Below are positions 45,859 through 58,436 of a stretch of 64,000 bases of DNA, in pieces. Source of the DNA: Microdochium bolleyi (Eukaryota > Ascomycota > Sordariomycetes > Xylariales > Microdochiaceae); the NCBI GenBank assembly GCA_001566295.1, contig KQ964254.1, positions 558,001 through 622,000 of the forward strand. The letters are read 5' to 3'. Within the stretch, counting starts at the first letter, position 1. Each line of letters starts with the position of its first letter. Position numbers and translations under genes: made by a program. Below the pieces are notes generated by a model. It had not been told where the DNA came from, ran no database searches, and worked only from the letters and a program-made list of their open reading frames with translations.

Positions 45859-46621
45859 TCACCTGTCGAGGAATATGCCGAGGAACTCTTCTCTCGATAC
45901 TCCGCCCTTGTCCTCGACATCAAATTGCTCCACCATACTCCTCAGCTCGTTATCTGGGACGTCCTCGCCGAGCTCCTTGACCACAGTCCGCAAGTCTTCG
46001 ATCGTGATTACGCCCTTGCCGCCCTTGTCAAATAGACCAAACGTCTTGAGTAGCTCTTCTCGCGGATCGCGCGCGGCGACGTATTTCGCGGCTATCGATT
46101 GGAAACCCTCCCGGCTGAGGCGCAGATCGACGACGCCTGGTGATTGACTTGGTGGCGGCTGGTTTGGTAACGCGGGCAGGGGCGTCCACTGGGGTTTTGG
46201 GTGGGCGGCGGACTTGAAAGAGGATATCAGGTCACTTCGTGGTATGCTGCTGAAGCCGAGCGCCTGGAGGGCGTATCTGAACTCGCTGAAGTCTAGGGCG
46301 TCGTCTTTGTTCATGTCGAAGAGGGAGAACTGTGGGAACGCCGGATGTGTTAACCGCGATTCCACGTTCTCAATGTCCCCTCGTCGTTCAGCTCGCGGAT
46401 CGCGCACTTACACAGTCATTGATCTCGCTCCGGTGCTCGTCACTAATCTGGTCCCAGGGATCCGCCTGATTTGACTGCTGCGCCGGCGGTGCGAAACGGC
46501 CAGAAGGTCGCGAGGTCGAGCCTGGCCGTATCGAAAGGTTGTGCTGTGGGTTTCTGTCGGCGTAATCGTTCATGCTGCCGCCGGCATATGTGTTCATTCT
46601 GTGTTGGGATGATGCCGCCAT
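45859..46621 (-). CDS. cdc31: Centrin (CDC31), EF-hand protein
   Basis: Exons are complement(45859-46329, 46412-46621), giving 226 aa. The intron at 46330-46411 has a GTAAGT donor and CACAG acceptor and joins EINDC to FSLFDMNKDD in phase. Centrin organises spindle pole body duplication and also works in the TREX-2 mRNA export and Rad4/XPC repair complexes. The first EF-hand loop DMNKDDALDFSE has all calcium ligands. The later loops (DKGGKGVITIED and DVEDKGGVSREE) lack several acidic ligands. A Pro-rich insert (TPLPALPNQPPPSQSP) enlarges the linker, and a Gln/Asn-rich N-terminal extension of about 55 residues precedes the first EF-hand. This makes the protein about 60 residues longer than yeast Cdc31. 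KELGEDVPDNELRSMVEQFD and the position of the central helix support centrin over calmodulin. Confidence 0.85.
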
Positions 46622-48405
46622 AGCGGTATGCTTGTGGTGCTCGAGCGCAGTGATTCCAGGTGGCTCTTATTATTATCTTGCGACCCTCCTCGAGTTGGCC
46701 CGAGTGACCACTTCAGTGTATGCGATCAGCGCGTTTGACGATGGGCAGAGAGTATGGGCCCGCAGTGGGTGGGCGAAATGCTGCTTGTGACGACAAGGCT
46801 GCTGAGGTGTTGCTCTGCGACTGAGGATGCTTTGTTTGGTGCGAAGAGGTATTCGGTGGCTAGGATCGGTGCTGCGATGGCGATGGGTTGCGCAATTGTT
46901 GTCCCACGAGCTCGCAGCCGTTGCGCGACGATGACAGCCAATCGAGCCCCGACGACGCGCCTCGTAGGCGCGTTGCTGGATACGCGCCTGCCCGCGGTTT
47001 GCTACGCTAGCCGTGTGCTTTCGCTATACTGGCCGTACCCACCATGGACATCTCGACGGATCTGCGCCTGCATCCCCATGTCTCTGTGTCGCGGACAGCA
47101 AGCCGCAGAACTTCGAGACATTTAATCCCATGGCCTCGGTCTCCATGGTTGCCGGGAGTCTACAGGATCTATTTACAGCGAGTACAGGTCTCCCAAAGCT
47201 CTCTCGGCAGCGTGGTGGATACAGCCCGTTCAACGAAAGCTGCACAGCCAGCATAGCAATGCACTCTGAGACCTCGGCCGCTGCTGCGGGTCTGGCCTCG
47301 AGTCTGCCTTGCTTAAAAATCAAGCCTCACTTTTGGCCACGAGCATATAAGAGTCACATCTCCCGCCCGCCATCAGGCCTGACACTCGAGCATCTTTCCT
47401 CACTACTGCGCCCGCTCCAAAACACCAGTGACAATTGCATCGTGAGAACCACAACCGCGGTCCTGTATACTGTCATCCGCTTGTCCGTTGTCTCCAGTCT
47501 GGTGAAGCTTTGTGTGCGTGCAGTCAATTGTCGGTCGCCCGGACGGGGTCGTGATTGTGTGACAAGACGTGCTAGTGCCTCTTGCTGTCCATTCTTGTCT
47601 GCTCTCTGTTCCGAGGTGACGGCGCATTCATTGCTCTGTGTCGTCTTGGGCAGCTCGAACAGCTCGAACAGCTCGGGCTCTGTGAGCAAGCAGTGCCCCA
47701 CTTCCGCAGCTCCTGCGCGCTGTGATTTGGCTAGCCGTGCCCACGCTTAGTCCAAGCGCGGCCTGGCGCCACTAAGCTCGAAGCCAGGTCCCACAGACCT
47801 GCTGCTGTTGCTGTTGCTGTGCGCACCCACGCGCCTGACTTTTGCCTGCTCGGTTCGTCGTCACGACTCCTGCTTCCCCATCCACCACGATTCGACCGAC
47901 CCAGAGTGTCGCTCAGAGCTGCCGCCATTCATCCACGGCCGCCCTCTGATTTGTCCTCGTCTCACCCTTCTCTGTTTTTCTTCCCTCTCAATTCCCTTCG
48001 CGTCCATCTTTCCGCGGCTTCGCCTCTTGCGACAGCTCAGCCCAAGCACGCCTCCTGCCTGAAGCCAGGGTTCCAAATTTTTAGCCCACCGGCTCATTTG
48101 GCTCTCGTCCAGGCATCGCACCCTTGCGAGCCTCCTTTCCCACTCGACGACAGTCGCCTCGTGCTGTACAATTGACGTACAGCTCTTCGTCGACCACGTC
48201 CTCCGACCGCTTGCGTCTGCCGACCAGTCGTTGCCGTGCGACTCGAGACGCGCCGTGCGATCCACCCTCTCGACGCTTCCCACTCAGTCATCGTCGCATC
48301 TCATGTCTATCTCGATTTAATACTTCCTTCTCGATCCTCTTTCAGAAACTCGCCGAGCCTAGACTGCATCCCTTTTCACTGAGCTGTCACTGAACGACCA
48401 TCGTC
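46622..48405. other. Divergent promoter region of centrin and NUP98-96 genes
   Basis: About 1.8 kb separates the two start codons. The part next to the nucleoporin gene (about 47860-48400) is pyrimidine-rich, like a long leader. No other gene, repeat or RNA was recognised. Confidence 0.5.
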
Positions 48406-51400
48406 ATGGCATTCAGTGGCTTTGGCAGTGGCGGCGGCTTCGGTGGCACCGCCAACAACAACACCTCTAGTGGATTTGGTGGATTTGGTGGCAACACCAC
48501 GAACAACACAGCAACTGGTACGTACACCATCTCTCGAAAGTAGCGCTCCTGTCTGCCAGGGGCTCTTGACGTTCGCTTCGTTGTCAACAGGGTCCCTAAT
48601 CTACCTGCCTGCAGGCTTTGGAGCCAACACGTCTGGCGGCTTCGGCGCGTCAGCTAACACTGGCGGCGGTCTCTTCGGTGGCGGCGGCACAACATCCTCA
48701 GGCTTCGGCGCCAACACTGGTAAGCCTTCCCTGGCTTCCTCGCTCGTTCTTTCACTTTAGAGTAGCTAGCAACTAACGCACATCACAGGCGCTTTCGGTT
48801 CCACTGCCAACTCAGGATTTGGCGCAGCTAAACCCGCCTTTGGTGCCACTCCCTCAACATCGGCCGGCGGCGGTCTCTTCGGCGCGTCCACGACAGCCCC
48901 GACAGGAGGCGGCTTCGGTGGATTCGGCGCGGCCAACACAACCGCCAACACATCCTTTGGAGGTGGTGCCAGCGGCGGCCTCTTCGGTAGCAGCACTGCA
49001 GCCAAGCCCGCCTTCGGCGCGACGACAGGCACTACGGGCGGAGGCCTCTTCGGTAGCGGAGCTGCCACGAACACGAACGCGAGCAGCGGTTTCGGTGGCT
49101 TCGGTGGCGGTGCCAATGCCTCAGCGAGCACCGCCTTGGGCGCTGTCGGCGACCCCCCTGGTACCGCTGGCGTGACGAACTTCCAGCCATTTGTAGAAAA
49201 AGATTCTGCTACTAGCAGCGCGCAGAACTCCTTCCAGAACATCCTCTTCGTCGACCCATACAAGAAGTGGTCAGCTGAAGAGCTGCGCCTGGTGGACTAT
49301 GCCCAGAACCGCCGATACGGCGGTGGCGGCGGCGGTGGTGCTTTCGGTGGCAGCACATTTGGCGGCTTTGGCTCCAACACCCAGCAACCTGCCGCCAGCG
49401 GTGGCTTTGGCACAACCACTACTCCTGCGGCCAGTGGAGGCCTGTTCGGCAGCACTCCTGCAGCAGGCGGTGGTGGTCTCTTCGGCCAGTCAAACACTGC
49501 CACAGCAAACACTGGCGGTGGTTTTGGAGCAGCCACGTCCGGCGGCGGCGGTCTCTTTGGCAACAAACCCGCAACGACCGGCGGCCTGTTTGGCAGCAGC
49601 AACACCGCGCAGCCTCAGCAGACGGGCGGTCTCTTTGGCTCCAACACAGGATCCTCATTTGGCGGTACCACCAACACGACCGGTGGTTTCGGTGGCGCCA
49701 CCACTACCGGAGGCGGCCTCTTTGGAAACAATGCCGCCCAACAGAATAAGCCAGCTGGTGGCCTCTTCGGTTCGTCAACGCCAGCGACAGGTACTACTGG
49801 ATTCGGAGGCGGCGGCTTTGGCGCAGCCACGACTGGTACTACAAATACTGGCGGTGGTCTTTTTGGTGCCCAGAGCAACAGCACCCCAGCTCAGACTGGT
49901 GGCGGTCTCTTTGGAAGCACCCAAAACAACCAGCAACAAAGTACCGGCACCGGCTTCGGCGGTTTCGGCGTTCAGCCTCAGCAGCAGACGGGCGGCGGCC
50001 TTTTCGGTAACACGCAGAACAAGCCCGCAACTGGTGGCCTTTTCGGCAACAGCACAGCTACTCCGGGCAACACTGGTGGCGGTCTCTTCGGTGGTGCGAC
50101 CAACACCTCAACTGGTGGCTTTGGACAACAAGCGCAACCCCAGGCTAGCGGTGGACTTTTCGGTAACAAGCCGGCTGCTAGTGGCGGCCTCTTTGGTGCG
50201 TCCACGACGACCAACAACACTGGTGGTGGTCTTTTCGGTGGCATGAACCAAGCCAACCAGGGCCAGGCCCAAGGTGGAGGCCTATTCGGCAGCACGCAGA
50301 ACAAGCCTGCGACTGGCGGCCTGTTTGGCAACAGTACGCCTGCTACCGGTGGTGGACTCTTCGGTGGTAGCACCAACAACCAGCAGTCTGGTGGCTTGTT
50401 CGGCAACTCAACAAACCAGCAACAGGCGTCGAACTCACTCTTTGGCGGCTCACAAGGCAACCAGGCCACTCCGACAGCGCTGACAGCTAGTGTGAACGAC
50501 CCGTCTGCTTACGGAACCTCCCTCTTTGGCAACATTGGCAACAATGAGGTGACCAACCCTGGCCCCCTGGCAACTCCTATTGGCAAGAGGCAGACGAAGC
50601 GACCCTCGATCCTGCCGATGTACAAGCTCAACCCTTCTTCTGCTTCTCGTTATGCTACGCCTCAACGTAAGGGCAACGGTTTCGGTTTCTCATACAGCAC
50701 CTATGGAACACCGGGCAGCCCGTCCAGTGTCGCAAGCACTCCTGGTGCCATGTCGCAGAGCCTGCTCGGCGGTGGCAGTCTGACTCGCAGTCTTGCCAAG
50801 AGTATCTCGAGCAACAGTCTCCGCCGCAGCTTCAATGTGGAAGACACCCTCCTTGCACCCGGTGCATTTTCCGCCAGCTCTGGATCTCGGTTGTACGGCA
50901 GCAACAGTGTGAAGAAGCTTGTCATCAACCGCGAGCTCCGATCCGACCTCTTTTCAACACCAACGAAAGACAAGCCGCTGCAGGAGACGCCCAACGGTTC
51001 GCGAAAGTTGAACAAGAGAGTCAGCTTCGAGGCTAACACCGTTGAAGCCATCGAGAATGGGGACGAGGCCGCCACCCCTCAGGCCAACAACGGCACGAAC
51101 GGCGCTTCACCGCTCGCGCCCGCTCAGCCCGAGCTCGAGCAGATCAAGGGCAATGAGCTTGCTATCGTCGAAGAGGAGCCTCATTCACCGGCGATCCGTG
51201 CTTCAGTCGAGCCTGGCGACGGCATGCCCGGCCAGTACTGGATGACCCCAACCAAAGAGGAAATTCAGAACATGAACCGTGTGCAGCGCCAGCGTGTCGC
51301 AAACTTCACTGTCGGCAGGGAAAACGTGGGCTGGGTCAAGTTCAAGGTTCCTGTCGACCTCACCTCAATCAACCTTGACGAGCTCATTGACAATATTGTG

Positions 51401-54400
51401 ATCCTCGAGCCCAGGACCGCGACCGTCTACCCGAACCCTGCCAAGAAGCCACCGGTTGGCAAGGGCCTAAACGTACCGTCACTCATCAGCCTGCAGAACG
51501 CCTACCCCCGCAAGTCCCGGGGCAAGACGACTTCCCTCAAGAAGCACGTTGACCGCCTCAAGCGCATCGAGAACACGACATTCGAGAACTACATCGAGGA
51601 GACTGGCGAGTGGACCTTCTCCGTTGAGCACTTTACAACCTACGGTCTCGATGACAGCGATGACGAGGATGAGGCCACAGAGCCCGAGCCAGCCGCAGCC
51701 CCAGTGCGTGCGGGGCAATGGGATTCCATTGCAGAGATGTCGGATGCCGGGTCAGCTGAAGACGACGAAGCGTACGAGTTCGGCCGCAGCCAGAGCCAAA
51801 TTCCTGGAACTTTTGATCCCCAGACAGCATACGAAAGCGACGAGCAAGAGGAAATGACTGAGCGCAACCGCAGCCAGCCGTCTTTTTTTGGTGAGCGCTC
51901 CGTGGGTTCAGCGTCTAAGACCCTCGTCCGTCGCGACGAGGAAGACGTTGGATATGCGATGTTCGAGGCACGTGAAGATACGAGTGCTTCCCTCGAACAA
52001 CATCATGCCGCGGAGCAGGGTGAGGACTCGTTTGCTGCTGAGATCGACGACATGGTTCAGGAAACCCCGGCTGGCATTATGAGAGCTCGAATGCGAGCCA
52101 TCAGGGAAACTTCAACACCCATGAAGATCCAGGTCGCTGCAGGTGATGACTGGCAGGATATGCTTTCCAAATCCGTCAGCCCTCAGAAGCGCGACAGGGC
52201 CCTGCTGAAGAGCATCCACGAGAATGAGAGATATCGACCTGTTGAGGAGACAGCCAGGACGGATGCCTCATCGAAAAGAAGGGTCGTTTCGGACGGGCGC
52301 GGATTTGCCACGAGCATCGATTTGATGAACTCGCTGTTTGACAAGGCTAAAGCGCCGGCTCAGAACCTGCAGGCGTCACATCGGCCGCAAGGTGTCAAGG
52401 TTGGTTGCTAACCATTTCTGTTTAATCCCCTTTTGTGGTACTCTTCCACGCCGACTGTATCAAGTTCGGTCGTTCTGTACTTCAGACAAGATTGATTACA
52501 TATTGACCAAAATTTTCTATCAACTGCAGTGGCCCTACAAGCGTGTTACCAAGACCATGAACCAGAGTGACATGAATGCCGCTGAACGACAATGGCGAGA
52601 TACGATGCGACCGAATTGGGGCCCCAGTGGCGCACTGGTATTTGCGGCGACGTCAGACCATTCCGCCTTCAAGCGATCTGGGCGGATCACAGAAAAGAAT
52701 GGCCTAATGACTGTCACCAAGAACGGCATCGTCACGGAATCGCAGGATATCCGGATCGCCAAGTTCACCAACGAGATGTCGGCGCGCTCCTTAGCTCTTC
52801 ACCAGAGGTTGAGCAAAGTCATTCTTGTGGATGGCGTGCCGTCTGTCCACATAGATGCTGGCACGAAGCTCAAGGACTTTGCTGTTGGTGGCGATGGCGG
52901 CAAGAACACCGCCGCAGACCATGAACGACTCGTGTGGGAGCTCGCTAGTGTTCTCTTCGACCCCGCAAAGATTCCCGCCGATCTTCGGAATCGGCCCGCC
53001 GCGGATGAGATGTTCCGTCGGGACGAGCTGTCTAGATTCTGGGAGACTATGGTCGAGTCTCAAACGAGCAAGGCCATAACTATGGCGGGCTCTAGCGAAG
53101 AGAAGGCCTTGGCAGCTCTTGCGGGCCACAAGAAAGCCGAAGCGTGCAAGCACTTGCTTAACGGCAAGAACTTCCGCCTGGCCACGCTCATTTCCTTGAT
53201 TGGAACCAGCGACGAGGTCAAGCGCGATATCAAGGATCAGCTTCGCGAATGGCAAGATGCGCATGTCCTGTCAGAGTTCTCGCAGCCGCTCCGGGCCTTG
53301 TACGAGATGCTCAGCGGCAATGTCTGCGCGTGTGAAGGTGTCAAAGGCGCGATAGAGAACCGTGTCGATTCTTTCGTCATCTCTCGTCGCTTTGGCCTCA
53401 ACTGGCAACAAGCATTTGGGTTGAGACTGTGGTATGCGATCTCTACCAGTGGGTCGATTGCAGACGCTGTGGCAAGATACAGAGACGATGTTGAGCAGGA
53501 CAAGGAAGACGCTCCCATCAGCTGGTATCTCGAAAGCGGCATTGCTGGCATCTGGAACGACCCGGAGGTTGATAATCGCCAGGACCTCTTGTGGGGATTG
53601 CTGCAGCTCTACGCCGACGAGAATTGTGACCTGGAGGCTGTCCTCCAGCCAGAGAACTCGCAGCTGTCGCCTCTGGACTACCGCCTTAGCTGGCAGCTCG
53701 GTCAAGCGCTTGTTAGCTCTGAACAGGTCTCCTTCGGTTCCAATGCGGATGAGAAGGCCGACGCTATGACCATCGCATTCGCCTCCCAACTCACCAACGA
53801 GGGCAGCTGGCTCGAGGCGACCTTCGTCCTTCTACACCTCAGTGATGCCAAAGCGCGAAGCAAAGCCGTGCAGGAGCAGCTGTGCCGCCACGCCGGGCAG
53901 ATCGGCCTTGACGAATCAAGCAGTTTCAAAAAGCTTGCCGAGGACTTCAAGATCCCGACACAATGGATCTGGCACGCCAAGGCGCTCTTCATGCGGAGCG
54001 TCAAGAAGGACCCCACTAGCGAAGTCCAGTGCTTGCTCCGCGCCGAGTCCTACGCTGACGCGCACCGCACTTTCGTCAAGGAGGTTGCGCCCGAGACTAT
54101 CATCCAGCGCGACTACGACACCCTCGCGGATGTGCTGCGCCAATTTGAAGGACGCCACACACACGTCGCGGAGTGGAACATTGGCGGTGAGGTGTATAAG
54201 CTATTCCTCGAGCTCATGGGTCATCAGCGACGCCACGAGCAGCCTCCTTCGGAGCTTGTCAGTGCCCTGCTGGAGGGGCTGCCTGCTATGCATGGCAACA
54301 GTCCTGAGGCGGGCATTACCGAGTATGCCGCTCTGACGGAGATGGCTGCCGAAGTGGCCAAGGTTGTGGCTGGGATGGCCAAAACTGGACAGGTGAGTTG

Positions 54401-54570
54401 GAAACAGTATATCTCTTGTGCTTATCATGCAATATACTAACCACTACTCGTTCCTTTCACAGATGGAGCACGAGAGAATCCTCCACCTCCCCCTCACGGA
54501 GGATGTCTTGCTCAGGCACTCGCGCGACCTGGCGTGGTCACACTACACGAGCGTCATGGCAGGCCACTAA
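48406..54570 (+). CDS. nup145: NUP98-96 (NUP145-type) autoproteolytic nucleoporin precursor
   Basis: Exons are 48406-48517, 48615-48719, 48789-52399, 52530-54392 and 54463-54570, giving 1932 aa. Parts in order: a GLFG/FG-rich region, interrupted by a GLEBS-type segment (FQPFVEKDSATSSAQNSFQNILFVDPYKKW) that binds Gle2/Rae1; further GLFG repeats; a linker; the autoproteolytic domain (from YWMTPTKEEIQNM to VEHFTTYGL); and the Nup96/Nup145C alpha-helical scaffold that joins the Y-complex. The cleavage motif is HFT at 51629-51637, where most family members have HFS, so the cut would fall after about residue 1021. This yields an FG-Nup98 half (transport barrier) and a Nup96 half (scaffold) from one mRNA. 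The introns at 48518-48614 and 52400-52529 are the least sure; the latter uses a GTTGGT donor, and 48591 offers another acceptor for the former. Family and domain order are firm. Confidence 0.93.
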
Positions 54571-55013
54571 GGCCACCCATCTTGTTTCATGAGTGGTGAA
54601 GGAAGAGCAGTGCTGCGGACACCACACGATGGAGAAACATAGTACAAAGCACTCTCCCCGGGGAAAAAGATGATTGTAGGATTTTGATTCATGAGGTGCA
54701 CGGAGCTTGGAGCGAGAACAAACCCGGTGCTCTTTGGAGGGAAGTGAAAACGAGCGAGATCTGTCCACGGGAGAGGGGCACACAGCAAAAAGGACAAAAA
54801 AACGAACCCTTTTCGAGCCGCAAGCACGCCGAGCTCTGGGCAGCTCCCAAGCAGAAAACGGATCCTATGTAGCAGTAGATAGATACTTAATTCTTGACAC
54901 GTAATTTTGCAAGCATGGGTTCTTTTGTCATTGTCATCATTGTGTGAGTATCTGGGATTTCTTGTCTTGCACGAGAATCATGTGGGAGTATGCGGTCTAT
55001 GAAGTCTCAAGGA

Positions 55014-55042
55014 GTGTTTGTGTGTGTGTTTGTGTGTGTGTC
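55014..55042. repeat. GT dinucleotide microsatellite
   Basis: An imperfect GT/GTTT run lies in the intergenic region downstream of the nucleoporin gene. No function is implied. Confidence 0.8.
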
Positions 55043-56352
55043 CATGTCCGCGTGGTTTTGTTTTCCGCGTTGTGGTGGCAGGCGAGTGCGATTGGGGTGG
55101 CCTGCCGACGTCTTTCACAAGGCAAAAGGTTACGTATTCCTGCACTCGCAGAATTTTGGACAAAACCCAGGACATTGCCCAATTGCGGACTACTGGCAGT
55201 TCCCGTTCCGCATGGAGATGAGCCGTTGGCGCACAATTTCCGGCCCAGCGCCCAGCGCCAAGACCAAGACAGCGCTGGGGAGGGCAAGTGATGTGCACTT
55301 TATCGCCTCTCCGCCCATGTGTGTTAATACCAATGAGTGGCGAGGGCGCGGTGTATTCAGGCGAGAGACCCTCGACAAATAATCACGGGAAATGCAGAGA
55401 GGGTTCCAGGCAATGAGGGACCGTGACTGATTCTGGGCGTTCGTCACAGCACAGCTGGACCCCGTTTTGATGAGAAGTTCTTTCGGCTCGTCGTTCCATG
55501 GCCCCAAGAACGCCACCGCAAGTCCGGGGGGTTGCGGGCGGTATGTCGGTGTGAGTGTGCGTATGTGTGCACGCTGCGATCTGCGTAAGCTAATCAATAT
55601 GCTCTTCAGCTGCAGAGAATTGTGCATACGCAACGTACGTTCGGGACGGCTACGACGCTACGCTACGGGGCGAAAAACGAGGGTCGCTCTGGCTACTGTG
55701 TGGGCAGTGGGGAGGGGAGGGGGACATCCGAGGCGAATCTCATATGCGCGGTGGACAGCTGATATCGGAAGTGGCAAAGAGGTGGCTTAAGAGAGCCCGA
55801 GCACAAGCCGGTTGAGCCGCTCGTGGGCTTGTTGCCCTCGCTCGTCCCGCTGAGACTCGTCGCTCAGGAGGGTGGACGCCAATGACAGTCCGCGCAAACT
55901 TGCAGCATTGAGAGATATAGTGAGAGAATGCAGGAACGAGCAGGACGGGAACGCGGGGGGCGCGGGGAGCCACTCACACTCGGAAACACGATCCGAGCTG
56001 GCGTGATCCGGCAATCGGTTTCTTGAGCAGGAACAGTAAAGTTGAGATGAAGAGAGGCCGGGGAGAAGGAAGGGGGGGGGAGGGAAGGGGAGCTGCCGAG
56101 CCGGGGGAGTTCCAAGGGTTCTCCACCACTTTGGCACGCGCGGCAGACAGACCACATGACCTGGAAACAGTTCGTTTCGGTTTCTTGGCCACCACACGGG
56201 TTTTGCTGGCCATGAGTGATGAAGGCGGCGGCGCCCAGGGCCTTGGCTCGGATCTGGCGATGGCCAGGTACCGGCGGCAAATACTACGTGCATGATGTCT
56301 GAGTAGGTTTCTGCATGCCGGGTGGAACTAGAGCAGAGGCGGCCTGGAAAGC

Positions 56353-56373
56353 GGGGGGGGGGGGGGGGGGGGG
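56353..56373 (+). repeat. Long G homopolymer in the GH7 promoter
   Basis: There are 21 consecutive G, about 620 bp upstream of the GH7 start. It is prone to slippage in replication and sequencing, so the true length may differ. Confidence 0.8.
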
Positions 56374-56877
56374 CAAGTGCCACGGGGTGCGTGCTGGAGT
56401 ATTCAGTGCCGCCTGGAGAAGGGCCGGCTGCTCTGAGCTGGGGGAGGAGACTTATAGGCCCGTGTGGGCGGCTGGGCGCGAGGGAGGAGGCCGGCAGGGT
56501 CGAGGCGGGGCCGGGGCCCTGGGGAGGCGGCCGGGAATTGTGGGGTGCGGAGATCCGGGGCCGACATCCCAGAGGGGGTGGGGAACGCCCGATCGGGGCA
56601 TGCGGCGGCTCTCCCTCCATGGGCCAGCTGCCCGCTCGGGGCTAGCACCGGCCTGCTCGGCTCTCTTGGCGTGCGGAGCAAGCCGCTGCTTTCGACAAGG
56701 CCCCTGCGGCTGCGTGCGGAGCAGCATCGGCCGGACCGCATACTGAGCACCAAGGACGACCAAGAGAGAGGTGACCATGGAAAAATAATGACGGTGTCCA
56801 CGGTCGTCGACGGGCAAATGTTACCGCAATGGCCGACACCCGACCCACGGGCACATTGGCCCGCCGAGGGCACCACA

Positions 56878-56887
56878 AGATAAATAG
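56878..56887 (+). promoter_or_regulatory. TATA-like element of the GH7 gene
   Basis: AGATAAATAG lies about 110 bp upstream of the ATG of the cellulase gene, a usual distance for regulated secreted-enzyme genes in filamentous fungi. No transcription start data support it. Confidence 0.4.
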
Positions 56888-56995
56888 CTGCCGCCGCGGC
56901 CCCCTCCTCAGCATCAGGATGTTTTGTAGAGCAGCAGGGTCAGCTTTCTTCTCTCTCCTCTCACGGTCAAGACTCCCTCGGTCCAACTCGCAACA

Positions 56996-58436
56996 ATGAC
57001 TCGCAGCAACATCCTCCTGCTGGGCGCGACCGCCCTGCTGGGCCTCGTCTCGGCCCAGAAGCCCAACGGCAAGGAGGTCCACCCCAAGATCACAACCTAC
57101 CGCTGCACAAAGGCAAAGGGCTGCAAGCCCGAGACCAACTACATTGTCCTCGACTCCCTCGCCCACCCCGTTCACCAGGTCGGCAGCTCCATCGGCTGCG
57201 GCAACTGGGGCGAGGCCGCCAACTCGACGGCCTGCCCGACCAAGGAGGCCTGCGCCAAGAACTGCATCATGGAGGGCATCACCGACTACTCAAAGTACGG
57301 CGTCACCACAAAGGGCGACAGCCTGCGCCTGCAGATGATTGTCGGCACCAACACCGTCAGCCCCCGCGTCTACCTCCTCGACAAGACCGAGAACAAGTAC
57401 GAGATGACAAAGTTCACCGGCGGCGAGTTCTCCTTCGACGTCGACGCCAAGAAGCTGCCCTGCGGCATGAACGGCGCCCTCTACCTCTCCGAGATGGAGG
57501 CCGACGGCGGCAAGAGCGCCATCAACAAGGGCGGCGCGTACTGGGGCACCGGGTACTGTGATGCCCAGTGCTACACCACTCCCTTCATCAACGGCGAGGT
57601 AAGTCTCCATGCTCCGTTCTCATCTTGCCTGTACAGCTGTATAAGCAAGTGATCTCGATACTCTGTCTGCTGCTGCTGCTGCAAGTTCCCGCGACTAACG
57701 CATTCTTCCCCCCAACCAACAGGGCAACCTCAAGGGCTACGGCGCCTGCTGCAACGAGATGGACATCTGGGAGGCCAACGGCCGCGCGACGCACATTGCG
57801 CCGCACACCTGCAACGTCACCGGCGTCTACGAGTGCTCCGGCGCCGAGTGCACGCGCGAGGGCGTCTGCGACAAGCCCGGCTGCGGCTGGAACCCGTACC
57901 GCATCAACCAGCCCGACTACTACGGCGCGGGCAGCAAGTACCGCGTCGACACGACCCGCAAGCTCACCGTCGTCACCCAGTTCCCCGCCGACAAGAAGGG
58001 CAAGCTGCTCAGCATCGTCCGCCTGTACGTCCAGGACGGCAACGTCATCCACGCCGAGACCGTCAACAAGCCGGGCTTGCCCGCCGTCGACCGCATGACG
58101 CAGGAGTTCTGCGACGCCACCGGTGCCGGCCCCTTCACCCGCCTCGGCGGCATCGTCGGCATGGGCGAGGCCATGGCCCGCGGCATGGTCCTCGCCATGA
58201 GCGTCTGGTGGGATGCCGGCGGCAACATGCAGTGGCTCGACGGCGCCGCTCAGGGCGCCGGCCCCTGCGACGCCACCGAGGGCAACCCGACCAACGTCGT
58301 CAAGGTCGAGCCCCTTCCCGAGGTCTCCTTCAGCAACATGCGCTGGGGCGAGATCGACTCGACCTACAAGAAGGCCGGCCCCAAGCCCCCTACTCCGGGC
58401 TACCCTACCCACCCCCGCGACATCAGCCACTCGTAA
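56996..58436 (+). CDS. Secreted GH7 endo-beta-1,4-glucanase
   Basis: Exons are 56996-57598 and 57723-58436 (intron 124 bp), giving 438 aa. It hydrolyses cellulose internally with retention of configuration. Residues 1-20 form a signal peptide (ILLLGATALLGLVSA), so the mature protein begins QKPNGKE. The GH7 catalytic motif NEMDIWEAN gives the nucleophile and acid/base (about Glu213 and Glu218, with Asp215 between). There are many cysteines, as expected for the disulfide-rich fold. Length and gaps relative to cellobiohydrolases (shorter loops over the cleft) suggest an endoglucanase rather than a Cel7A exo-enzyme. It has no cellulose-binding CBM1 and only a short Pro-rich tail (KPPTPGYPTHPRD). 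The gene stands alone, next to a peroxisomal oxidase gene, without other plant-cell-wall genes in the window. Confidence 0.92.

Larger units (their letters stand above)
54571..56995. other. Long promoter region of the GH7 cellulase gene
   Basis: This 2.4 kb separates two plus-strand genes. It contains a GT run near 55014-55042, G-rich segments at about 56050-56100 and a 21-base G run at 56353-56373. It also holds many G-rich SYGGRG-like sites of the type bound by the carbon repressor CreA/Cre1. A TATA-like AGATAAATAG lies near 56878-56887, about 110 bp before the start codon. Open frames on either strand are GC-compositional. Confidence 0.55.

Noticed and set aside
55787..56620. 277-residue minus-strand frame in the GH7 promoter
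   Set aside because: It is Pro/Arg/Ser-rich because of GC bias and crosses the G homopolymer. It has no domain and no splice-linked partner.
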